Below are positions 1 through 9,224 of a stretch of DNA of 23,673 nucleotides, in pieces (positions within the stretch are counted from its first letter, which is position 1; every line of letters begins with the position of its first letter). A program made the translations under genes and the position numbers. The notes below the pieces were generated by a model. That model made no database searches. It was given only the letters and a program-made list of their open reading frames with translations, and had not been told where the DNA came from. Location of the stretch: positions 81,527-105,199 of the forward strand of contig JH153013.1 in the NCBI GenBank assembly GCA_000226015.1, given 5' to 3'. The DNA comes from Mnemiopsis leidyi. Lineage: Eukaryota; Ctenophora; Tentaculata; Lobata; Bolinopsidae.

Positions 1-480
1 ATTGAATTTTTAACACAATTTAGGTATGTCATCAGTTGTAGGTAGGGGGGACTGTTGTTTCCTATCCAGCTCCTTGTTGACAATGTTAAAGATCAAGTTA
101 GTGTCATGCTCGTACTTTTCAAGAAGTGAACTGTAGTACTGTTGCTTTTTGAGGTTAGCCATTATTGATGTTTCTGCTCGTTCTCTTCGTACATTATTTG
201 ATACTGGTCGTCTTCATTTCTCTTTTTCTCAGCTTTGCGGCGTAGTTTTCTTAGATCCTTATATTCAGAGTCAAACCATGGTGCATGGTTTGACTCTACG
301 TCTTCTACGTCTCTACGTAACACTCTACGTCTTCTCACTTCCATTACAAAATTGCATGTTCTCTTTACTAGTCCAAACTGCTGATTAGCTTCAGATAAAA
401 TATTTTCCTTCTGCTCATTGAAGTTTAATTTGCAATTCATTACTACTCCAAGATCCCTTTCCTTTTCGGTATATTAAAGG
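1..480 (-). pseudogene. Broken, rearranged non-LTR (LINE) retrotransposon fragment
   Basis: Read on the minus strand, 475 to about 330 codes for a stretch like the C-terminal part of CR1/L2/Jockey-type reverse transcriptases: a 'RDLGVV' start, then 'KLNFNEQ', then 'ANQQFGLVKRTCNF'. From about 300 to 162 the same open frame passes into a stretch like the linker between endonuclease and reverse transcriptase, which normally lies far upstream ('APWFDSEYKDLRKLRRKAEKK'). After a frame change near 162 the linker continues ('NLKKQQYYSSLLEKY', then 'LIFNIVNKELDRK') and hits an in-frame stop near 15. The parts are therefore out of order, frameshifted and stopped: a dead chimera, not a working element. 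No catalytic reverse transcriptase box (YxDD) is inside the window. The family assignment rests on remembered motif patterns and was not searched. Confidence 0.7.
267..297. repeat. Perfect 14-bp inverted repeat at the LINE junction
   Basis: Left arm AGAGTCAAACCATG (267-280), a 3-base spacer GTG, and right arm CATGGTTTGACTCT (284-297). It lies next to a run of 'CTACGT' repeats (297-330), close to where the two LINE pieces meet. Confidence 0.85.
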
Positions 481-1600
481 AGCTTCTCCCCGAGATGATA
501 GTGGAACTTAACAAAAGTTAAGACAGCTAAGGGTGAAGGGCTGCTTTGTATTGACACAACCTGGTAAGATGAACTCAATATCTAATAAAGTAAAGTCTAT
601 ATCTTCTTAAGCAAATTAAAGGAGTTGTTAATATGGCCTTCTTTAAAACTTTTATAATAATAGGACGATGTTGTCAGACGTTGCCTCACCTGCTCCCGCA
701 AAGCGGCAGCCCCCGCGCGCGAAGCTGCCGCCCCGCAACGCAAGGCAAGGACGATGAAGGTCGTGATGATCATTTTGTTATTCCGACAAGTGAAAACCGC
801 ATTAAAACTGACGTTTCAAAAAATATTCCATTTTTATATTCGTAGCTGTGAGCTGACAAACATTTAATGTGAAGTATAACTAACAGCTAGCAACTGAATT
901 TTAAGGTTAACACGGCTTAAAATGAATTTTCAAAAATTACTAAGAAAGATTGACGGCAGACGGATAAGATAGATTAAGTTTTATCATCAAATGATGTGTC
1001 ATGCGACAAGCGGACAAGCAGGCTTTACTAAAATACTAAATACTGAGCGATAAGTCTATACTATAATACTGTGAGGAATGCAGATAACTTAAGCTTATTA
1101 GATAAGCGATAAACGATAAAACAAGTGTATGTACAGCAAGTAAACAGTTACCGGGCGCTACGCAGCTCTTTTTACGTTTCCCAGGTAAAGCAACAAAGAC
1201 TGAGGTCCCCAGGCAGGTCAGCGGGAAAACAAGTTCAAAAAATTAGACCATATGATAAATTCTGCCTCTATTCTGGTTAGATAAACTTGAAACTGTACGA
1301 CCTGACCAGATTTGATATCTGAGTGAAGTGTGCATGTGAAGATGAATTATGTTGACGAGATTATATCCGTCTAACGTTCTAACTGCGAGCCGCGCTCGGG
1401 TCGGGTAACACCTCGACAAGAATTATGCAGTATATATTAACCTTGATTGTATATTAACTTTGATAAAATCACTACAACTAAATTTATATGGACTTCTTCA
1501 TTCAAAGTTTGGCTTTTTAAGATGCGTAGCAACCGCGCGCGTAAGCATTTGGTTAGATTGTAGATGAAGCGAACTGTCAGCGTCCGCACTTCCCGGCGTG
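481..1600. other. Intergenic, no gene seen
   Basis: AT-rich sequence with no credible coding region. It contains one GC-rich island (about 664-765) with a 'TTGTCAGACGTTGCCT' segment that recurs at about 2285-2300, a CGCAAAGCGG near-palindrome and a GCGCGCGAAGC stretch. A second small GC-rich patch near 1380-1410 has no recognised content. Confidence 0.6.
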
Positions 1601-1612
1601 ACCCGGCTGCGC

Positions 1613-2640
1613 TTGTACAGCAGCGCGCACCCTCCTGTCATTATACTTTCTGTTTGCTTCGAATGAGGGCCGACAGACAAAGTCAGACATTCAGACAAGC
1701 TGAGCTGCCGCTTGTTTGCTTATTACATTTAACGGGCGATGCGCGTCTAAAATTTCTTCGCGAGGCCAGAAATGCAATTATGCGTAAGAGCGCGTGATGG
1801 CCGCGACAGTAGGTTATCAACCTACAACTATAACACCTAACCAGGCGCTTACATGCTAAACGTTGCCTGGCTACCCGCTGCCTTTCTGGACGGTGTCTCA
1901 CCGGGTGCTCTGTTAACAGCTGTCTGACTTTGTCCGACAAAGACTTAACTTAGAGGGAATAAAATGACAGGAGGGTGCGCGTTGCTACACGTTGCATAGC
2001 CCTGCTGCCGCGAAGCGGCAGCCTCCGGCGCGCGCGAAGCGCGCGGCCACGCCCCCCCGGGGGCGTGGAAAAGGGTCACAACGTGAGATAAGGTGCGCGC
2101 GCCACGCTGCCGTACAACTAAAATCTTAACACATAACAGCTACTGTCTAGTCATGTCCCCTTCGAGTTCGATTGATCAGGTCCCCAGGCAAGACGTTCGC
2201 GTTGCGTCGTTGCCTAGACGTTTGCTAGCCCTGCGTGGTCCGCTGAAAATTTTTTATTAATATTGGGTCACAACGTGAGACAAGGTTGTCAGACGTTGCC
2301 TGACCTGCTGCCGCGTTGTCGCGGTGATACCCGACTCACGCAGCTAAAGCTAAATCTCACGCAGCTAAAGCTACATCTCGTCAACTGTTGTCTGACTTCG
2401 TCTGACCCTCATTCGAAGCGAATAGAGGCAGCGTCCTTGTCTGACTTCGTCCGACCCTCATTCATGGGAATAAAATGACAGGAGGGTGCGCGCTGCCGTA
2501 CAAGTCAACTGCCGCGAAGCGGCTGCCCCCGCGCGCGGCAGCGAAGCCGTATTTCCAATTGTCTGACTTTGTCCGACCCTCATTCGAAGCGGAGAATTCC
2601 CGGAGAATAAAATGACGGGAGGGTGCGCGCTGCTGTACAA
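1613..2640. repeat. Dispersed ~70-80 bp GC-rich repeat family, about five copies
   Basis: The unit runs from a near-palindromic 'GTCTGACTTTGTCCGAC', through 'CCTCATTCGAAGCG', to 'AATAAAATGACAGGAGGGTG', and ends near 'CGCGCTGCTGTACAA'. Copies sit at about 1613-1690 (minus), 1919-1990 (plus, partial), 2387-2430 (plus, first half), 2437-2504 (plus) and 2559-2640 (plus). Spacer DNA also recurs: 'GGGTCACAACGTGAGA' near 2075 and 2265, and 'AGGTCCCCAGGCA' near 1203 and 2178. No transposase or other coding sequence is visible, so this looks like a non-autonomous element or a mosaic of them. Confidence 0.75.
2004..2068. repeat. Three consecutive perfect GC hairpins
   Basis: Hairpin 1 has an 8-bp stem GCTGCCGC (2004-2011) and loop GAA. 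Hairpin 2 has a 7-bp stem CGCGCGC (2029-2035), again with loop GAA. Hairpin 3 has a 10-bp stem CCACGCCCCC (2047-2056) with a 2-base CC spacer. Variants of the CCGC-GAA-GCGG motif recur at about 2510-2522 and, with AAA in the loop, about 693-703. Confidence 0.85.
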
Positions 2641-2675
2641 TATTTTCAATTGAAAATTTGATTTGAAAATTGAAA

Positions 2676-2786
2676 ATGGGCCGCAACGCAAGGCAAAGAC
2701 AAGGTATAGACTCACGCTGCGGCCCATTATCTGTTATCACATTGGAAATATTTCAAATGTGGGTCTGACAAAGTCAGACCTTTTTT
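2676..2786. repeat. Cluster of inverted repeats
   Basis: TGGGCCGC near 2677 pairs with GCGGCCCA near 2725. A near-palindrome CACATTGGAAATATTTCAAATGTG follows at about 2739-2762. Then comes GGTCTGAC-AAA-GTCAGACC (2762-2780), a perfect 8-bp stem followed directly by six T. The last stem is a perfected form of the GTCTGAC motif in the neighbouring repeat family. Confidence 0.75.
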
Positions 2787-3011
2787 AATCTCACTGGAAT
2801 TTACCATACCAGAAGCAGTTTTTGCGATTCTTACAAATCATGGACTGAATAGTTGAGTATAAATCAAAATCAAAATTCTATATAATTAAAAAATTCTCAT
2901 CAATTTCAAACAGCATTTCTTAAACTCAAAGCATAACATATGACATAGAATAGAACAGCTTTAATCTCCCGCTAAAACATAAGATGGTTCTACTTTTTCA
3001 ATAACGTACAC
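2787..3011. other. Intergenic AT-rich, nothing recognised
   Basis: Low-complexity AT-rich DNA between the GC-rich repeat zone and the dispersed repeat that begins near 3012. No coding pattern is visible on either strand. Confidence 0.5.
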
Positions 3012-3375
3012 TTACAAGGGAGGCTACCAAACGTCTCTTTCCCTACGTTTGGCTTTGTAGCTCAGGCAGTGATCAGGGTACAACGTGATTAAACATTGCT
3101 CTTGCTAAACACGTATATCCCTGTGCGAGATCAGGTTTTGGCTTAGAAACATGGCTCTCTCTTTACGATCCTCTTCTCAGGCAACAAGGCCGGGGATACC
3201 CAGGAAAAGTTTTTGCGAGAAGCAGCTGGTATGATATTTTATTTGTTGGGGATCAAAGTTGTGACCAGAACCCTGTTAAATTTTTCGAATGAATGTTTGT
3301 GGTGGTTTACGGTCATTTATTGTGCTTCGATCACGTGTTCTTTAGGTCACTTTTGTTTGGCCCGTAAAACATACC
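3012..3375 (-). repeat. Dispersed MITE-like repeat, copy A (inverted)
   Basis: The reverse complement aligns by eye to 16285-16535. Shared blocks in order are 'GGGCCAAACAAAA', 'ACGTGATC-AAGCACAATAAAT', 'CATTCGAAAAA', 'TGATCAC-GCCTGAGCTA' and 'GGCCTCCC' or a close variant. No coding sequence is visible inside. Ends and target-site duplications could not be set. Confidence 0.65.
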
Positions 3376-3484
3376 TCTTATCGACCAGAGCTGTAGGCTG
3401 TCTGGATGTTGAGATACATTACCGGACATAACTAATACGGACTTATATAGTTATTCAATTTTTCTCAGGGAATGTGTCTCTTAA

Positions 3485-3665
3485 CAAACGTGATCCAAGC
3501 ACATGTAAAAATGAAAACGTTCAGTCGAAAAATGAACATTTTTGTGGCTCCATTTGACATCCTCAACAAATGACGTTTCGTACGGTCTACTGTTTCCCCT
3601 GAAAAACTTTGAAATCCTGTGATCACAACTAGAGCTAGAGGGCCAAATATAGGGAAACAGACTTT
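3485..3665 (+). repeat. Dispersed MITE-like repeat, copy B (direct, partial)
   Basis: It carries the blocks 'CGTGATCCAAGCACA', 'CATTTGACATCC', 'CTGTTTCCC' and 'ATCCTGTGATCACA' in the same order as 16330-16480. Copy A next door is inverted, so the two face each other across about 110 bp. The far left end with 'GGGCCAAAC' is missing here. Confidence 0.6.
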
Positions 3666-3710
3666 TGTATATATCTTTAATCATCCTATCACAGTGGGGT
3701 TTTCGACAAT

Positions 3711-3904
3711 CGACATGTTGCAGTCACGCTTTAATTCAATTTCGACATATTGCAGTCATGCTTCAATTTCGACATGTTGCAGTCATGCTTCAATTTCGAC
3801 ATATTGCAGTCACGCTTCAATTTCGACATGTTGCAGTCATGCTTCAATTTCGATATGTTGCAGTCATGCTACAATTTCGACATGTTGCAGTCTCGCTACA
3901 CTCC
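3711..3904. repeat. 27-bp minisatellite, seven copies
   Basis: The unit has the core CGACATGTTGCAGTCATGCT followed by TCAATTT. Copies start at 3711 (32-bp variant), 3743, 3770, 3797, 3824, 3851 and 3878. The period is divisible by three, so all forward frames stay open across it, giving false reading frames. Confidence 0.95.
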
Positions 3905-4642
3905 TATCCTAGCTATAAACTCCCTTGCCCCTGTTATACAACTCAAAATATAAAGCTATCAAATCTACCACAATTCTGCATGAAAAATAAGAAAATACAG
4001 GGATAGAAAATATGAAAAACTTATAAAAAAATTTAAGCCTTGCTGAATTACTTAACCATACTATCTAAGATATAATAATATGAGTAGCAAAGTAAGTAAA
4101 AATAAACAGAATCAAATCATCTCAACACAAATCAATAACCTAAATTTATCTTTCTGCCTTCCAAGTTCCATTAAAGCTATTGTATTTGATGATAATAGAA
4201 AGTACTAGAACTAAGGTAATAAAAATTATAACTCATATACATTCTCCACATTTGCTAAAGTTTAACTATCTAAAGTTTAACTATCTACTCAAATGAATTA
4301 CGAAACCCATATCTAAGAACCACAAATCACAGACTAATCCACAAAAATCTTATTACAGAAAACAGAAAAACAGGTGGCTGAAGAAACTTCAACTGAGCCT
4401 CAAAGTGAAACAGTCGTGATGAAGCTTGATGTTATAAAATAATTTGTTGTTTAATAGAACTTCTTACCATTTCGACCATTTCGCAATCGGGCGAAATTCA
4501 ACAGCCAGCTGAAAGAAAGTTCCAAAATCTAACAATCTCACTGGTCTCAACTTCACTTGCAGGGAATCCTGGAACTTAACTCACCGGGATTTCAGTCGGA
4601 CGATATTTACACAGACAATTGTTTACTACAGAGGAGCGAGGA
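3905..4642. other. Intergenic AT-rich region downstream of syntaxin A
   Basis: No coding pattern is visible. A tandem 'CTAAAGTTTAACTAT' duplication lies at about 4255-4285. On the minus strand an ATTAAA near 4449-4454, about 190 bp past the syntaxin A stop, could serve as its polyadenylation signal; this is a guess. Confidence 0.5.
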
Positions 4643-7264
4643 TCATGACTGTAGCTTGATCGTAACGGCTATCACGACCACGATTATCAATATGATTGCA
4701 GATATCACGATAGCACATATGAACTTTCTCTGAAAATGTGAAAATTTGAAGTCGTGTAATTTTAGATTAGGAAAATTTAGACATTAGGCGTTTTAAAGCG
4801 AGTAGCGGATTTTGCAAATAAGATTTGAAATAAATGGGTAAAAATCGATGAAGAATTACCTTTCTCGTCTTATCGACAATTTCTTTGGTTTCTACAAGCT
4901 CTCTTTCAGCCTGTGCCACGTACTCTCTGGCATCTTCAACGTTTTTCTCGATGTTGTTCAACATTTCCCCCTGCTGCTCGACCATCAGAGCTAGATCTTT
5001 AAACATCTCGTGTAGTTGCTGACAACGTTTACTTTAGTTTTTATCGTTACAATTCCTTTTGGAGCTACTTTAGATTATATATAAACAACGATTACTTTTG
5101 TATGAATACTTAATTGATCGTCTACATTTTCAGCAGCATGATACATCACTGCTACTTTCATTAAAATTGTATGGTTGGTATAAAGCCCTATAAACGAGGT
5201 AAGACCAGAATATCCCAAATTATCCTAGACCGGCCCCGAATTATCTGTAAATTCGGCCGTTGACCTTACCTTTAGACTGTTGGCCAATTTCTGAATATCA
5301 CTGTGTCTACTCTCAAGCTCTTCAATATCTTTCGGTTGAAATTGTGCCTGAAACAAGTACCTTTCTTTTACGCGATTTCATTCTTTTGCTAAGCAGAGTT
5401 TTACTACCTATACGAGTTTGATTTAATCGAGCGATCGTTGGACATTGATGCAACATCAGCACATCAGGCTGAAAAAGAAAAAGTACTCACGTTGTAGGAA
5501 AAAACAGTGAAGTTTCCTGTCTCGATCATATCGTTAATTTGAGTTGGGGTCACCTTCTTTTCAGCTGGAATAATTAATATTCATTGTTTAAACTTTTTTT
5601 TTAAATCAATAAACACCAAAGATTCGACATGATGAGGTTTATTCAACAACTCCCCTGTCGCGCCCTTACTTATTTGAATCTGCCGAGTAAGTTTCTCCTT
5701 GCACTTTTCCCGGTAATCACTCTGACATTCATTGTACTCAGTCCAAGTTTCGAAGAACCAGCACTGCAGGGTGCTGTATTGGGAGCTCATTATCCTGATA
5801 TCTGCTGTTCTGTGTTTCAGAACTGAATGGTTCTTTGATAACCTCTGAAAATTAGCCAGCTAGATATTGGAAGTGAAGATGTTGGATTAGGAATAAAGGA
5901 TATAAGAACTGGAGATTGGTATTAATGTATCATACAGATGAGAATCCCAACATTTAGTTAATATAGTATTGCGCCGCGAACTGCGAAGTCAGTAGTTCTA
6001 TTAAAGTAGAGTAGGTGATAATAAATCTGAGCAAAGACAAGAAATTCTTACTTTTTCTTCTTCTTCCATGTCTTTTAAACTGCTCTTCACGACATCGAAC
6101 AGGTTTCTTATTTCTTCCACAGCCTTGTTTAATTTTCGGTGAACCTCTGAGAACATCAGATTTTCAGTCTGTTGCAATTTCTATCGCGAACAATGGAAGG
6201 TGAAATCTGAATCAATAATTGGCAGACAAACGGAAATATCAAAAGACTAACTTACAAACAACAACAAGACAAACAGACAGCTGACAGGCAGCCAAAGAAA
6301 CAGCAAATAATAGACAGCTGACAGGCAGCCAAAGAAACAGCAAATAATATAGTCAATCAAGCAGGAGACAAAGTCAAACAAACGATCGGGAGTCGGAAAA
6401 CAACGAAGTCCTACAAACAAACAAACAAACAAACAAACAAACAAACAAACAAACGCACCCTCGTTTCTCGCGGCAGCTCCAGTGATCTTGCCGTGATATC
6501 CCCTAATATCCCCGACCAGACCCTCGATAGCTTGAACCCTCTCTCCAATCTGATGGGCATCTTTCAGAAACTTCTTCATCTGCTCCTCATCATTGTTCCG
6601 CTGTATCGGTATTATCGTCACCCGACCCTCATTCGTCTCTTGGTCATCTAGTTTCTGAAAAGACAAAATAACGTTTTCGACAGTCAACTTGTATTTTATC
6701 ATAGTATTGTTACACAGAAAGAAGTGACGCTTGAGGACAAGTGATCATTACCAGGACAAAAGTGTCATATAGTGCTCGGAGATAACCACGGCAGTTGTGG
6801 TAACAGGAAAAATTTGGGTAGGGGGTTGAACCCCCCCCCCCCCCATTGGAATAGAATAAATCAAGAAAATCAGAAGTTCACTTATTCTGGTAGACAAACA
6901 AGCATCAGTGATAACAGGGACTAATTTTACGACATTTATAACTGCCGCATGCTTCGATCGATACATGACTTACAGCCTGCAGATTTGCAAAAGATAAGTC
7001 GGAGGACTTAAAATGTAGGTCCCGTTCCTGTGGAAAAGATGATCTCATGCAAACACGGCAAAAAGATTTAAGAGGTAACAGCAATTGTGGTAACACAAAA
7101 AGAAATTCTATAATTAAAATTTAACGTTCCCAACAATGAAGAATTAAGATTAAACGTAAGTTTCGAGGTAAAACAGAGTTAAAATAAATAACAAGTTAAC
7201 GTTTACACAAAAAACCAGGGTTGACATTACTCACAGAGCGAAAAAAGTTTATCCGATCCCTCAT
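4643..7264 (-). CDS. STX1: Syntaxin-1-like Qa-SNARE, copy A (8 coding exons)
   Basis: Plasma-membrane t-SNARE that pairs with SNAP-25-type and VAMP partners to drive vesicle fusion. Coding exons (minus): 7264-7235, 6654-6459, 6146-6052, 5844-5670, 5564-5491, 5347-5270, 5018-4860 and 4729-4643, all with GT-AG introns and matching phases, giving 297 aa (human STX1A has 288). The start MRDRINFF resembles the N-peptide by which syntaxins bind Munc18. Habc helices follow, the third unusually Trp/Cys-rich ('LQCWFFETWTEYNECQSDYRE'), then the SNARE motif from 'QLHEMFKDLALMV' with the zero-layer Gln in 'EQQGEML', and a C-terminal anchor ('FICAIVISAIILIIVVVIAV') ending KLQS. The whole gene spans 2.6 kb. 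Family assignment is firm; STX1 as opposed to STX2, 3 or 4 is a guess, since invertebrate STX1-4 genes do not map one to one. Confidence 0.95.
6275..6348. repeat. 37-bp tandem duplication in syntaxin A intron 2
   Basis: Two identical 37-bp units (6275-6311 and 6312-6348) containing 'GACAGCTGACAGGCAGCC'. Perfect identity points to a recent event. Confidence 0.95.
6410..6454. repeat. (CAAA)n microsatellite abutting a splice donor
   Basis: About eleven copies of CAAA. On the sense (minus) strand this is a GTTT run starting a few bases after the exon 2 donor (GAGG|GTGCGT, exon end 6459). Changes in array length would change the sequence beside the donor. Confidence 0.95.
6831..6844. repeat. C14 homopolymer in syntaxin A intron 1
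   Basis: Fourteen consecutive C. Similar runs occur at about 8461-8476 (C) and 12897-12914 (G18). Their true length may be misread by sequencing. Confidence 0.9.
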
Positions 7265-9224
7265 GTCTCCTCAACGCCCCTTTCCGTCCTTTTTTCGTCA
7301 AGCTACATACTACAAGAAGTTGGTGCATAAAATTAAAGTATAAATTATTTTATCTTTACGTTTTGTGTTTACATTACATTCAAAACAAAATCTGCCATTT
7401 TAAGTCCTATTTTCGGGAGGGGCCACACATTTTTTATCACGTGCCAGCGATTGACCACTGGGAAGTCGGGTGCGGCCAATTGATATCAAGCAATGCTATC
7501 AAGCGAATTAAGCGATTTGTGACCACTGACCCCCACCAAAATAACTTTCTCCATTAAGTTAAACAACTTGACGTTATGTCACCTTATTTTAACTGCGAAC
7601 TGAAGTTAGTTAAATGAAGTTTATCACAGTACAAATGGATAGCATTGAGAGGGGTGGAATCTTGATGGATACAAAAAATGAAACTCAGGGTATTTTAAAT
7701 ATCAAGTACATTATAACCTTATCACAGTAATAAGTACTTTTAATACTACGTTAGAGTCTACATAAAATGACGCGTATTGTCATCAGTCTACATAGAATAA
7801 CGCGTATAATCATCAGTCTACGTATGGTGAGCTAAATAGAATTACTATACAGAATGAATTATTACATCAAATGAAAGCGATCCATATTTTACAAATAAAA
7901 GTGAGAGGTGGAATTGTATGATGATGATATTTAAAATGTTGATAAGTCTATTTAGATATTAGATAAATTTAGATATTTGCAAACTTAAATATTGAGGGTA
8001 CTTGGGGTGGGAACTGGGAAGTTAGCGTTAGTGCAACGGGAACTTTATTCTGGTAGATTTGCGGGTGCACACAAAAAGATTGGTACTCATCAAATGAGCT
8101 GTCACGCTTATTGACCTTTTAACAGTTTATTTCCCGTCTTAGAATCTAGTTTCTTAAAGGAAGGTGCTTAAAATGCGTTGTCTGTTGAAAAGCTCATGAC
8201 GAGGAAAAGATTTTGAGTGCCGTTTTATAGGGTGTCTAAGAGAATAGACCAATTTCGGAAATCAACAATGTGAATTGATTAAATTGTGTGAATGTTGGAA
8301 GAATTAAATGAATTATTTCTGAAAGTTAAAATCGAATTAAGTGAAAGATGGTTGCTACATTGGGGGGGAGATCACGTATTTTTTGTTTTTTTGTTTTTTT
8401 TGTTTTTGTTTTTTCAAAATTTCACTTCCACCTAAACAAAAAAAACAAAAAAACATGATCCCCCCCCCCCCCCCCCTACATTATGCTACCTATTGAAATG
8501 ACAAATATTTAGAACCCTACAGCATATCACCAAGCATAAGTCAAATAATTCAAATAATTATGTTACTTAAGAGAAAATATAACAATCACTAATTAAACAA
8601 TTAAGGAAAAGTGTTTACTAAATATGCAAAAGTGTTACACAATTCTTATTAAACCCCAAAATATTTGTCACAGTCAAAGTAGATGAAAAAATATTTAGAT
8701 AACTCCTGATAACAGTGAGAAACAAAAATTAGTAAACGGCATTAATTTATTATTATTAAAGTATTTAACAATCCATTCATATTAGAATTTATTTAGGTGG
8801 CTAAATCACTTAAGTAAAACTAAACAGACTTATTCAAGGGAAAATTCTCCAGGAAAGGTATGATATCAGCAAAAATAACATTACTTAATTAAGTATAATA
8901 TATCATTTAAAGTTTAAACCGGAAAAAATAGTAAAATTTGTATTCAAATATCTTTATATGAACCAGTAGGCAGTAGGGCGTTCATACATCGTGTCATATA
9001 TCGTGCAGATTCATAAACACGACCTTATTTATTATTTAACCATACTGAACATACTATATTCTGCCTTTGTTTACGTAAATGTTAAAATTCATTAGTGTTG
9101 TTTATGATGAGTCGCTAGCAATCACAATAAGTATAATTTCTGACTTGACAATAAGGATTTGAAATATCTGACTTGACAATAATTTAAATAAATGGAAAAT
9201 GATTGCCTTCTGGAACTTGAACCT
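7265..9224. other. Region between syntaxin A and the small gene at 9225-9514
   Basis: It should hold the 5' UTR and promoter of syntaxin A, though no core promoter motif stands out. It also holds a ~32-bp tandem repeat with 'AGTCTACATA-AATAACGCGTAT' (about 7752-7830), a fold-back element (8350-8490) and a 'CTGACTTGACAATAA' direct repeat near 9140-9182. No other exon was found. Confidence 0.5.
8350..8490. repeat. Fold-back (MITE-like) element with G/C- and T/A-run arms
   Basis: The left arm begins GGTTGCTACATT, then a G run, then 'GATCACGT', then T runs broken by single G (8350-8410). The right arm is its inverted match: A runs with single C, 'CATGATC', a C run of about 16, then TACATTATGCTACC (ends 8490). 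The arms would form an imperfect hairpin of roughly 50 bp with a short loop. No coding sequence is inside. Confidence 0.7.

Noticed and set aside
1498-2740. Several 66-92 codon frames in the GC-rich repeat zone
   Set aside because: They follow repeat units in different frames and on both strands, with no family resemblance or splice context.
2762-2786. Hairpin plus T6 resembling a bacterial intrinsic terminator
   Set aside because: The surrounding DNA is eukaryotic, no gene ends there, and the stem is a variant of the local repeat motif.
3619-4006. Overlapping forward reading frames with repeated 'HVAVMLQFR' or 'FDMLQSC' peptides
   Set aside because: They are the 27-bp minisatellite read in three frames; the period is a multiple of three so no stops arise. 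Two of the frames lack a biological start context.
5629-5826. Forward frame also mirrored at 15878-16099 with the same peptide ('FLLALFPVITLTFIVLSPSF')
   Set aside because: It is the antisense of syntaxin exon 4 in both copies; the conservation comes from the real minus-strand exon.
6015-6203. Forward frame starting MIINLSKDKK
   Set aside because: Antisense of syntaxin A exon 3 and flanking intron.
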